Source: Istiophorus platypterus (taxonomy: Eukaryota; Chordata; Actinopteri; Istiophoriformes; Istiophoridae). From it: DNA of 64,000 nucleotides. A program made the translations under genes and the position numbers. The notes beneath the pieces were generated by a model. That model made no database searches. It was not told where the DNA came from and saw only the letters and a list, made by a program, of their open reading frames with translations. Location: assembly GCA_016859345.1 (NCBI GenBank), contig CM029111.1, forward strand, positions 10,846,714 through 10,910,713, read 5' to 3'. Shown here one piece after another: positions 47,726 to 59,425 of this stretch (the first letter of the stretch is position 1; every line of letters starts with the position of its first letter).

Positions 47726-49818
47726 CTGCACAAGAAGCGATGAAAAGAAAGACAATATCAGGTATCGGTCGGTGCGATGACCTTCATCGAAACACACGTA
47801 AAAAACCCAGTGTAATCCAGCTAGAGGGTTGCAGTGGTGAGCAGCGATAGCACTGTAGGTGAATGACCTTGAGCTCAGGATGTTACAGAAAGCAGCGGGA
47901 CCGGAGAGGAGAAGAAAACCTCTGCAGCATTGATCCTGACACCAGGGCCTGAGGCAGCAGAGGCTGCATTTTAGTTTCTCAGACACGCTCTGATGGGCCT
48001 GTATCTAACTGACTACATCTAATCTTCTCTGGACGCCGTCTTTATAAAGGTGGTTTCGTTTTTTATGAGTGTGAGAGAGAAAGTAGCGTAATAATGTAGA
48101 ACTGTGCGTGAGCCACATCAAAGACATGTTTCCATTGCTTTGTGAGCAACAATGAAGTGCTCCGACGCTGATGGTGTCCTTTCGATACGCCTGCTTTTTG
48201 TTTTATCAGTCTGACCTGTCTCTGGAAGATACTGGACTGAATTTCATTTCATACCGTACACAAATTGAGGAAGATCGATTCAAAGTATAAGACTCAAGGA
48301 TTTTCTAAATTTTTTCCTATTGTCAGCATATTTCACAAAAAGACCAAAACAAACCCTAAGTGTTTAACTCATTTGTTCAAAGTAAAGATGTAAATCTTCT
48401 TGTATATGAAAAAGGCTATATATTTTCCCGAAATGTCTGGGCAGTGTTGTTCTGAGTAAATGTTACTCCAACTGGGATACAATGTGATTTTCTGACTATT
48501 TTCAGCAGCAGATTTTGTGCACCAGTGAGTATTTACACCACCTAAATGATGCATTTGGTATCAACTCAAAATAAACTACAATGCACATGTTAATGTAAAG
48601 ATGGAACACAGTGTAACAGTGCGATTCCCCTCTGTGTTTTTAAGAATTCCTAAACTACAAGAGCTTAAAGGCACAGAGGAATAAGATTATATCAGCTACA
48701 CAGGCAGTTCATACTAGTCCTTGTTGCTCTGGTTAGTAGAACAAAATCATTGTTGGCTCTGGTCTTTTCTTGGGATTTGCTGACAATAAGAAAAATATGG
48801 AACATTAGCAAAATTATCCTTTACAACCATTTTCACCAGAACTTTATATTGTTGCAACAGCAAGTTGTTGTCCTGGGTCACAAGCATAGCTCAGAATATT
48901 TTAACTTTACCAGGAAGTGTTGAAAGATGCTGATTATGCATGAAAATTCATATCTGTGAGTAAGTTTCTTTTTCAATCAAATTTCCGACCAGCTTATTCT
49001 TTTTTTATCTGATTGTTGTCGGGTTTTTTTTTGGTTCAAAATAAATAAAGATAAATTCCAAGGTGAAAAAAAGAAGACAAAAAAAGAATAGAATTTATAA
49101 AGTCAACGTGGCATTGGCCCCAAAAGAAATCTGTAGATATGATTTTGTAAAACTTTTGTCACGAGAAAAGAAATCTGGCATTTGCAACCATGACAATACT
49201 TTTTGTGTTTGTCCGCACATACAGTGTGTACTGTATGTGCTTTAACCACTTCTGTGTTTTTGGCATTGTTCTTATCTGATGTGTCCGTCCATAACCACAG
49301 AGAGATGTCCCTCCCCAGATTCTGATAATAACTATGCAATCTACAGCCACACATCTCTGTTCTTCCTGGCTCATGGATTTGATCTGGTCAGCCCAACTCT
49401 TTCTCAACTGGATTGCGGCAAGAAATTGCACCGAGCCCCCACAAGAGCCCTGGCACAGCTAATTTGGTGCTTTTTAAGCTGTGCTCCAGGCAGTGGAAGG
49501 AGAGAGGTCAGCCTGTAATGAGTCCTGTTAGGCTGTCAGCCCCATGTGTGCAGGCTTTCCCACCATTTCTCTGCACCACAACGGAATAAGAACAGGCAGG
49601 AGGAAAAGACAAGGCTCGCAAACATCTCTCTCATGTGTGTGTGTTTTCTCCGCAAAGGATCACAAATCCTACACTATTTAGGTTTTTATATTCACTCTGA
49701 CTATCCTTGAATTGGGTCCCTAGCAACAGAAATATTGTTAACCTCCAGCCATGGTTTCTGCTCATGCCACCACTTTATCAGCGATGACTCTTGGGTTGAG
49801 TCAGAGGAAAACCTTGAC
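47726..49818 (-). other. fgd3: fgd3 intron
   Basis: No supported exon. Contains a segment near 48561-48592 similar to 42803-42834, a likely dispersed repeat. Confidence 0.6.
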
Positions 49819-49904
49819 CTATGATCAAGAGAACAAGCAGGTCCTTATGGCTGAACGACCGCCTGGTGAAGAACTCTTTGACCCAAGACTGGCTGGGGTC
49901 GTTC
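49819..49904 (-). CDS. fgd3: Candidate upstream fgd3 coding exon
   Basis: Strong acceptor (ctgtttgtttttcccag), donor GTCAAG after ATAG. Open frame NDPSQSWVKEFFTRRSFSHK then DLLVLLII. It starts needing one base and ends leaving one base: exactly the phases needed to join 63803 upstream and 47725 downstream. No homologue recognised. Confidence 0.45.
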
Positions 49905-50918
49905 CTGGGAAAAACAAACAGCAGTGGAAGATGAACACATAGGGGCTGGTACCTATGGAAACTCAGTGTAGCCATGGTTACCCCGGCCCTCATGTGAAAC
50001 TGCTAACACATAACAGGATCTTGACGACACAGCAGAGAGAGAGGAACTGACACTCACAGTTTTTCTTAATTAAAATCTCATAAACCAAGGATGAAATGAC
50101 ACATCGACACATCATCCTTCAACGGCACCAGAGGAATACATAGTGAATACATTAACAAGTAAATAACTTATCATATCATATCACAGAGATCTCAAGCCAT
50201 CACTAAAAGCTGTTAATAAAAATGACAATGAAAAATGAAAAAAAAAAATGACAATGATTCAGAATTTAAAAAATACACAAATAGTCAGTATTAGAGTATA
50301 TTCTGAGAAGAGAGCTGGCTAATGCACATTACCTTGCCTCCAACTGTTCAGTTTCACAAGACACAAAGTCCGAAGATCAGGTTGTTGGAAAAACCTCCAA
50401 CACAACCTGGTCAATATAAATACATATTCTCCCCTCCCCTTTTGCCAAGGTGTGTGCGTTCGACTGTGACTATTCTTTGTGCAAACACGCACACACACAC
50501 ACACACACACACCCTACAAAGTCCTTCAACGCTTAGTCCTAAATTACAGCCACACGCTCACGCACACACACTCACACAGAAACACAAACGCACACGTTCA
50601 CCTATCTTTTCTCAGGTGTGTTTAAGGAGCTGCACCTGTCTGTTCACCTGCCAAACCTGATCCAAGCGCCTCCTCCTGGGGCCTACGTGACGTAACTGTG
50701 TGTCGCCGTGGAGGCCCAGCGTTCCCAGTGTGCCCTTACAGCTGGCCAAAAGCAGACGAACTAGCTATGCCCGAAGTACGTGACCCGACAGGCGCCGTCA
50801 TTCAGAGCTGACAATAACCAAAACAATCTTTGAAGTCACCTAATTGATTTGGACTCAGAGGGATCCATGAAAGGAGATTAATATTGTAATTGTGCAATTT
50901 TGAGCGGGTTTAAACGCG

Positions 50919-50920
<2 letters not shown>

Positions 50921-50992
<72 letters not shown>

Positions 50993-51002
50993 CACACACA
51001 CA
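50921..51002. repeat. (CA)n microsatellite
   Basis: About 40 CA units with one TG interruption; a shorter CA run lies at 50487-50512. Confidence 0.95.
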
Positions 51003-51734
51003 GGAGAATACTGATCTGAGCTCATTAATTTCTTTTGCTCGGTTCCAGTTAATGAGGGATGGATGAATAGGACAATTAGACAGGAATTACACGTCCAAGG
51101 AAATCACCACCGCATCTTTTTAGGCTGTGTGTTGCCGTGACAACCTTTCCCTGCAGAAGCAATTTCAGCCAGTATTAGTCACTATACTCTACATCCCTTT
51201 AATAAGGCAAACCAAGAAAGAAAACAACGTGTCGCCTTACCTGGTAATTCGTGGCCTTCATGTAACACGCTCTCAAAAGAATCAAGGGAACAAACAGCTC
51301 CTAGAGAGCGAAGTCTATATTTTGGGTCGTAACCTGAAAGACTGCATTACAGTGTATTTCTGAACATAGTGAAGGGCTCCTGTGTATCTATGTTGCAGAA
51401 ATATTCAGGTACCTTTAGGTATGTGACAGAAACATAATGGACACGCAAAGATACTCTCACCGAAAACCTAAGGACATATAGCACCTTTAAACGGTTGTGC
51501 TCTGTTTAAAAAAAAAATTCTTCAAACTTGTATCTGTTTTCTGGTATTTGGTACTACTCAGTCACATTATGGGGCTTGAGGTATATTTACTTAAAATGTC
51601 ATTTTAAATATAATTTCAAAAATTTTTTTGATACTAGTGCTGATACCAAATCCAACTGGCCGCTGGTACCAGTACAGCAGTATCAAATATAGTAGTACTA
51701 CTTTAATATAGTAGTACTGTCTTTGCGAGCTCAT

Positions 51735-51850
51735 TAGCGTACTGGTATTCCAATTAAGCGCAAAGCACCACTGTGCTTAAGTAAAGCTTCACAGAGCTGC
51801 TAGCGTTGCTATAGAGTCTTAGTCTTGCTCCTATAACCAAAAACACCTAA
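51735..51850 (+). repeat. Dispersed repeat family 2, copy 3
   Basis: Contains 'agcgcaaagcaccactgtgc' and 'aagcttcacagagctgctag', matching the 3' portion of copy 1 at 24205-24560. Confidence 0.5.
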
Positions 51851-52039
51851 CTTCTCAGATATTAAATAAACACATTAGCAGTACAATGAACTTTTCCTAC
51901 ATTGAATGATCTAAATTTGGCAACGCTGGACACATTTTGATTAAAATCAGGAACTATCTGATTAAAGAGTGACTAGACAAGCAAAAATGCTAGTTTTCAG
52001 GCTAAATTTCTACAAGAATAAAAACAATATTAATTTTAA

Positions 52040-52330
52040 TCAATCAATCAATTGGGCAATATTTGAAAATCCTTACAAATCACTCCTCAAAATCACTAAT
52101 TGGATCCCAGTGTAATACAGAATAGACTTTAAATTTCTCCTTATAGTCTTTGAAGCAATTAATGGTTTAGCTCCCCACTATATCTAACCTGCTCACTGAC
52201 TAAAGTCCAGTCAAGTCCCTCGGGTCATCGGCTAGTGGTTTTCTAACCGTAACAAAATATAAGATCCAGATCTGGTGAAGATGCTTTTTAGCTACTTTGA
52301 TTCCGATTTCTGCCTAATGACCTCTCACAA
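52040..52330 (+). mobile_element. Decayed LINE (L2/CR1-like) reverse-transcriptase end
   Basis: Bases 52155-52184 read Ala-Ile-Asn-Gly-Leu-Ala-Pro-His-Tyr-Ile, the hallmark 'A(L/I)NGLAPxYI' of fish LINE proteins. It is followed after stops and shifts by SASGFLTVTKYK. Broken by stops and frame changes; not functional. Confidence 0.75.
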
Positions 52331-53699
52331 CTGTGTCCTCAGTCTCTTTGCATAACCTTGCCTTGCCTGAAAAATAGATGATCACAAAAAAATGATTACC
52401 ATTTCATCACCAAACAGTCATTAGTGCTAACCCAGAATCAGCCTCATAATTTCTTTAACTTTCGTGGCAGTAGCTTATGTGAAACAGTAGTGGTTATTTC
52501 TTTTAGACTGATGAATGCCTCATTTTGGAAGAAAACTCGTCACTTGCTCTTTTTTTCCTTTTCTCAAACACCTGCAAGACACAGGCTCAAAATAAGCATG
52601 CATACAAATTGCAAAAAAATCTAGCTGGCTGTCAGTCACCGTCAGCCCTGAGGCGACCCCCTCAGAGTCATTTATTAGCCATCATCCCTTGAGTACAGTC
52701 CTCTCGCCCCAGTGCTGTCTGGGAGAAAGATCACTCAGACTCAGATTCAGCAGAGTCCCCCCACTCAGGCAGCCAGTCAATCAGGCCTCCTCCTTGCAAA
52801 CCGACCCCTGGTGAGGCTGAGCTGAAAACCTCCCCCCGGTTCCCTACCAAGACGTGGCTGAATCCCAGTGACACTTTTTCTGAGTATGGCATCTCATTAT
52901 TCTCGTATCACCATCAAAATTCCCAGTCTCTCTGGCTGCTCGAGACCGACTCTGCTCCTGTCTTTCTGCCTGTGGCCACGTCTCTTGTTTTGCTCTTTCT
53001 CGGCCCAGATCTGCTTGTTGCAGTCTATTACCTGCAAGGACTTGGTCAAAGAGGAGTAGTCTGTCATCTAATGGCTCTTCTATTTATAACGCGCCACATA
53101 ACTTCTAAACTCTCACAGACACACACACATACACATGTAATGGGACTGCTTCAGTGCTTGTTTTCTACAAGATAAAGAAAACAGCAGAACAGGGTGAAGA
53201 GTAGAGAAGGCAAAAATAAAACAGCGAGGAGAGAGCAGAGTTAGTGGAGATGACGGAGGGTTGACTGTCTATCTACCCGTTAGTTTTAGCACCATGTTGA
53301 CTAAACTACCACAACATAACCACTCCTCCTATCCTCCTACCCCCCCACCCCCACCCCCAGCAGCAGGAGACAGTAATGAGTCCTCTGACCTTGATCTACT
53401 TCTCAATGATCGTGCCAACAGTGAAAAACCAGAAAAACAGAAAACCACAGGGAAACACAAAGACTTCAATACATATTTCTATGTCTACAGGGACATTATA
53501 TGTGCAACTTAACATGTGCAAGTGACTGAAACCTGACAGAGCAGGCATGAAGATTGAGACAGAAGTTCAGCAGTCACTGAAGGCATATTTTGGCAAAAAA
53601 AAAAAACAGCAAAACATACAGCTGTATCAATATGTATGGACCATGCGAAGCATCTTCCAATCTCTTCTTTTTTCTGTCTAACAATCTACTGTATTCAGT

Positions 53700-53878
53700 T
53701 TACTATCAAATAGCAGGATAAATTCCTCATATTCGAGAAGCTGGAAAACAAAAAATATTTGACCTTTTTTTTGCTTAAAAAAACGAACTAACTAACCAAC
53801 ATTAGGCTTATCAGTTTCATATAAATCTTTTGTTGTTCAACTGATTGATTAATTTTATAATCAATGCAGCTCTACCTT
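53700..53878 (-). repeat. Dispersed repeat family 1, copy B
   Basis: On the minus strand begins 'agagctgcattgattataaa' and includes 'ttccagcttctcgaatatga', matching copy A. Confidence 0.6.
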
Positions 53879-56800
53879 AAAAAAAAAACAAGAGAGTGGG
53901 CGGAGCATCACTTTAAGAGGATCTAGGTCACCCACTGAAAAAGGAGAGAGAGCTGAGAGAGGAGATATTGGTGTCAGTACAACAACAGCTGCTCCAGGAT
54001 CTACAGTAGGACAGATCCTCAATCACTGACAATCAGCAGATTTCCCTCATAGAGTAATTAGGCTCCAGCTCCCGTCTTACCACATGGTTTATTATCACAC
54101 AGACACACAAACACACACATACTTGTCTTACATTAATTGTGAAAACATTGACATAATGCGTTCCCTAGCCCCTTACCCTTACCTACACCTAGTTCTACCC
54201 CGAACCCCTAAACCAAGCCTTAGCCATTAAATAGCCCTTTTAAGTCCACACTTTCCCAACATCTCCTCACTCCTAAGGTCTCAAAGTCAAACTGGTCCTC
54301 GTAAAGACAGATGTCCAAGTACGCACACACACGCACATGCAAGCAATCACAAATACAGAAGGATCAACAGCTATGCAATCACATACAGTAGCATCTGGCC
54401 CCGGATTACAATTCTATATTCATCTATTTCTCTTCATACTCTGTTACCATAACTGTGTTCTCTTTGTCAATCCCTCCATTAGTTTGGGGCCGCCTGTGGA
54501 AAGTATGTGTTGTATTGTTTAAGAATTAGTGGCGCCTAAAGTTTCACTGGTATAAGGGATTCTCAGGGAATGGGGTGGAAAGGAGGGAGGGCAGGGTAAG
54601 TCATCTTGTTAGGTCTGTCCTCTTCCCCTAAATCAGGCCAGTAGGCACAGCAGGCACACTGACATGTCTCCCACACTAAGTGGTAAGATTCCACAAGCTC
54701 CCACAGATTAGGACCATGCGATTTTGGGGGGGGGGGGGGGGTGAGACAGGCAGAGACCGGGAGGTTGAAAGGGGATGAGGAGGCAGCAGATGGCTGGAAA
54801 GTGTTGAAGAAAGTCATGGCCTACTCTTGTGGTTGCACGAAACTAATAGGGATTGTGATGAGTAAGAAAAATAGAGCAACAAGATAAAGTAAAGATGATT
54901 TTACAAGAAAGTAGGAAGCATGATGGAGGTAATAAAAGTGATACAGTAGTCAAAGCTGTAAATACAGTGAGGAAAAAATAGGCCCATCTGCTTTCAGATC
55001 CTGCAATAATACACTATAAATGTCAACAAGTGTAGAAAGCAGAACATAAAAAAAGACTGAGGAGTTAATATCAGAGTGACATAGTCCCCAAATAAATCAA
55101 GTTCCTCTAGGAAGAGTTCTCCTTCAGTGTGTCCTGAGAATCCAAAGAAGAAGCTATTGCCGTGGCAACAAAGCTGATCTATTCTGCCAATATGGTAGGT
55201 GGGTCACGGTGAACCATAAAGAACTACTTTTTCTTTCAGTGCACACACAGCTCAGACAAAAGTGGACTTCCAAATGTCAAATTAATTAACAAATGAAATA
55301 AATCAGAAAGCATCTTGGCCAAAGCCCTTTGCGTCTACACAGCAGAAGAGAGAAGACAGTGTTTCCAGTGCCCAGTCACAGCCTGTGGAGGTGATAGCTA
55401 ACACACACATGAATGCGAATCTAGATGAGTCTGTCTTCCCTAGACACTGCCGCGTTTTTGCCGCCTGGACAGAAGAAAAGCTGTGGGTGAGGAATGACAG
55501 AGCCACTGACCTTTTTCCTGCAGCGTGACTCAAAGCCTGACGATGTGCCAGCCATCCACACAGATACAGCATAAGTCATCGGAACAAACTCAGAGTTTAC
55601 AGTAAGCAGCACAATGACTGGAGGACATAGCAAGGGGATGATAAAAGTTTCATATTTATCATCAAACAAACGACTTGCTGACTGCTAGCAAGTGGTCTCT
55701 CCAATTCTTGCCCCTGGCCTCTCCAATTTACAGTCTACCCCCACTGCCAACAGCTATAACGCGACTTTTATGAGGTAGAGTGCAGAGAAGTAAGCCTCCG
55801 TTTGTCTGAATGCAGTGTAGTATATTAGCCCAGAGCATTACTGTAAAGGAAGTGGCCACAGATTGGCAATTAGGGCAGCAGACACACGGGAGAACAAGGG
55901 GGTTTACAAACCTGCCTGTGGAGATGACTGCCCAACTGTCCCAGAAACGACTGAAGCCTACTGTAGCCGCTCTCAATGGCGGCTTTCACGGCGTAACCCA
56001 ACGGGCAGTTTAGCACAACAATCAGGGCAAAGCGGAGCAAGAGCCCATCTTTTCCTCTCCGTCCATTCTACTAAACACTAACACACCTTCATTAGCTTGG
56101 GGAATTTATAACTGCTGGTGCTGGAAAAAAATATTCCACTTCTTTCCATTTCCACAGGGGATGGGGGAGGTCTTACCAAACACAGGTCTGCTTCATGAGT
56201 CATCAGCACCCAAAGCCTGAAATAGCATTTTCAAAACAAATTGCAATCATTTCCTGTCCTAAGAAAGTCATATTGTAACCAGTATTATGCAGTTTGAATC
56301 TTCTGGGAACAGGCTTGATCACTCTTTGTACTGACAAAGGGTCTCTGAAGTGTGAATGTATTGATTATTTGACCATATATTGATCAGTAGGATTATCATT
56401 ATCAATCATTGCGGTGGGAAAGGCCCCTTAAAACCTGGTCATGCTGTGACTGCTTGACTGATTCATTTCTTACTGATTGATGACTTAGACGCTAACGAAT
56501 GTTGAATACAGCATCTCTGGGAGGTAACAACACCACCCCCAACACGCAAGGAAGCACACAGAGACGTGTTTATGCATACACATGTAAACATGCGCATGCA
56601 CTCTGTGTTCTGTCGATAAGCCCGGTCACTAAATGTTATAGAAAACCATCTGCAGTACAGACCACAAAATTACTTTGACACTTAACTCATGTCAACATTG
56701 CTGCCATTGCACTGTGATCTGCTAACGTTTTACAGCATGCTGCAAAGTGTTCCGCTGCGACCGCAGGAAAACATTCAGCAGCTACCAAAAACACTGCCGA

Positions 56801-57129
56801 CCAAATCATTGCCTTTCCCAAATAAAACACAACCCACACTGAGCGAACATTTCACAGGCAACCAAAACACACCTCTGACAGCCACAGAATTACACCTCTG
56901 GAAAAGCCAGCCTCTCCCAGCAGCACAACAGAAGGAAGCGGTGTGTGCGGAGAGCATGTCCACTGAATTCAGCTTTTCCAGTTAACAGATGGACAAGTTT
57001 ACTGGAAAAGAGGCATCTATTGAGAGGAAAGAGGGGAGTTTCCTGGGTATTTTTTCTGTGGGTGCATGTGTTGTGAACTAAAGCTATTGATTCTTTTAAT
57101 TTATCAATGTTACGGGAAATTCATTGTTC

Positions 57130-57501
57130 AATTTAAATTAGGAGGGCAATGATCACTCGATTAGACAAAAACTGACAGAATTTAGTCGACTTCAATGATA
57201 GTCAAATAATTGGTTTAGTCTTTTTAAGCAAATATGCCATATATTAACTGGTTTCAGTTTCTCACAGGTGGAGATTTGATATTTAGCTCATGTCATGCAT
57301 TATAATAAACTGAATATGTGGCTTTTGGACTGACAGTCAGACAAAACAACACTTTGTAGGATGTAACCTTTGGCTGTGGGAACTTACTGAAGTATTAAAT
57401 TGTTATTTTCTGACTTTTATAGACAAAATAATTAATTGATGAATCTGAAAATTAAACATCAGTTTAATCAATAATGAAAATAATTTTTAATTGCAGCCCT
57501 A
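57130..57501 (-). repeat. Dispersed repeat family 1, copy C
   Basis: On the minus strand begins 'agggctgcaattaaaaatta', then 'attttcattattgatt', which is identical over 16 bases to copy D; ends with sequence like 'gactatcattgaagtcgact'. Confidence 0.65.
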
Positions 57502-58756
57502 ATATAAATATACCAATTTAAAATATATTATCAGAAATTTGATAAAAGTACATTATTGTCAGACCAACAGTCAATAACCTGAAGGTACGGTATTTGTTTA
57601 CAATATTTCAAAGTTAGAAAATTGCACACTCTATTAATTTTCTGCGATGATACACAAGTGACTTTTATCAGTGTACATACAGATGAAGGGGTATTATGTG
57701 GACATGTACTTGTAAATATCCTTGTGATGATATTTTGCTGTTTGATGATGAGGATTTATACGTTTTCGAAAACCAAGAGCAATACATTATCAGTTTTGTG
57801 GCGGCCGAAAAGCCACTTGACTATTAGGAGAAATGTATGTTTATTAGTTTTATCAGGAAAAAAAACAGTGTTATTTTTTTATGTAATTCTTTTTCAGGAA
57901 TATTTCCACAACTTCCCACCGCATGCATTCTTTTTTTTTTTTTTAACAAACTTTTATCCAAATTTTTGTCCCAAAACTCAGCCTCCGTACTCTCTGAGCT
58001 GTGTGGTGGCACTAGCGAAGGTGGAAGGGTGCCCACCACACCACCCTGCATCTGTTCCAGGATGGATGTGGAGGGGAGTGTCTACGAGGCTGCTGACAGT
58101 CAAAGGGTCCCAGAGCAGGAAAGCCCTGCCTAGTACAGGTCAATTTGTTGCCCATTCCAGTCCAGCTCAGTCCTGTCTGGCTGGTCTAATCCAGAAAAGG
58201 TGTGTAAAGACGTAAAAAGCGCTGGTTTGATGAAAAAAAAAAAGGGTTGAGGGTGAGGAACAGGGGCGTAGAGCGCAGTCTCCTCCCTTGTCACTGCTCC
58301 TCCATGCTGATACATGCTGGACTCTTACCAACTTACATGCAGAGACAAAAAGGTCACTGTGCGCTCAACACTGACGCGTCTTCTTTGACGTCAGAATCAC
58401 TTGCCAAATGACACTTGGCTCCTGAACGGCAGCGTCAGCAGTGGGATCTCTCCAGCAAGGAGCATCTGAGGCAAGCAGCTCCTGCCAGTCTGTCTAAACT
58501 TATAAACAAAGTGTTTGACACAAGTTCACTGGGCAGCAGTTTCTTGGACGAGCTGCTCAACTTTGAAAACCGAGAATAATTCTAAATGCCATTGGGGGAG
58601 ATGCCTTCATTAACAATGTTTGTAGGAAGAGTCTTGAATGGAAACCTAAATCACTGAAACCTTTTCAAGCTGAGGTTTGTGGAGGGCATAATTAGCTAAG
58701 ACACGGGACCTAGAAACCAAGACATACCAAGAACCCTAAAACACACATGCGTGCAC

Positions 58757-58797
58757 TCACACACACACAAACACACACACACACACACACACACACA
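58757..58797. repeat. (CA)n microsatellite
   Basis: About 20 CA units with one interruption. Confidence 0.9.
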
Positions 58798-59259
58798 TCA
58801 CTGTACAAGGAGAGGCCTGTTATAGAAGCCAGGTGTACACTAGGCAGACTAATAAAGGCTCCTATTTCCTCTCTAATGGCCCCAGTACTTCCCCTTGCAA
58901 CACCGCAATGCAGCACTCACAGTCACGTTAGTTTACCCACACAGGAGACAACAGGACTGTCAGGATCAGCTTTTTGTACACGAAGTCAAACGTAGGAAGC
59001 TAGTCTCACTGTCTGACCCTGAAAATGAGAAACTCACCCACTGCTGAATTCAAACAGATTTCGGAGCTACAATGTCTTTGCTAAAGAAATTAAATCAAAC
59101 AATTTATCACATCATTTTACAGATAAAAGATTTTCCCCTTCGGGTATAAAATCTGCTATCATTACAATCCATTCTGTATTTTGTGATATGTAAGTCATGC
59201 ACACACGAGACAACTAAGATCAATTTGTTACCTTCATTTAAGTAAAACAGAGGATCCAA

Positions 59260-59425
59260 GTAGGGCTACATCTAGAGACTATTTTCATTATTGATTAATC
59301 TGCTTCTTTCGCTATAAAATGTCAGAACTAACTGAAAAGTACGGACTCCAGCTTCTTAAAACCTAAGGTGACGTCTTCAAGTAACTTGTTTTGTCTGACC
59401 AATAGACAAGCCCCTTATCTATCTT
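59260..59425 (+). repeat. Dispersed repeat family 1, copy D
   Basis: Starts 'agggctacatctagagacta', contains 'attttcattattgattaatc', 'tataaaatgtcagaactaac' and 'ccagcttcttaaaacctaag'; truncated at its 3' side. Confidence 0.65.

Noticed and set aside
56689..56985. 98-codon plus-strand frame (MSTLLPLHCDLL…)
   Set aside because: Has an ATG but no recognised domain, splice context or promoter; it lies on the antisense strand of a probable fgd3 intron.
57622..58215. 197-codon plus-strand frame, the longest outside known exons
   Set aside because: It starts at TTG rather than ATG, overlaps no recognised domain, includes a Phe run from a poly-T tract, and sits beside a dispersed repeat. Most likely chance.
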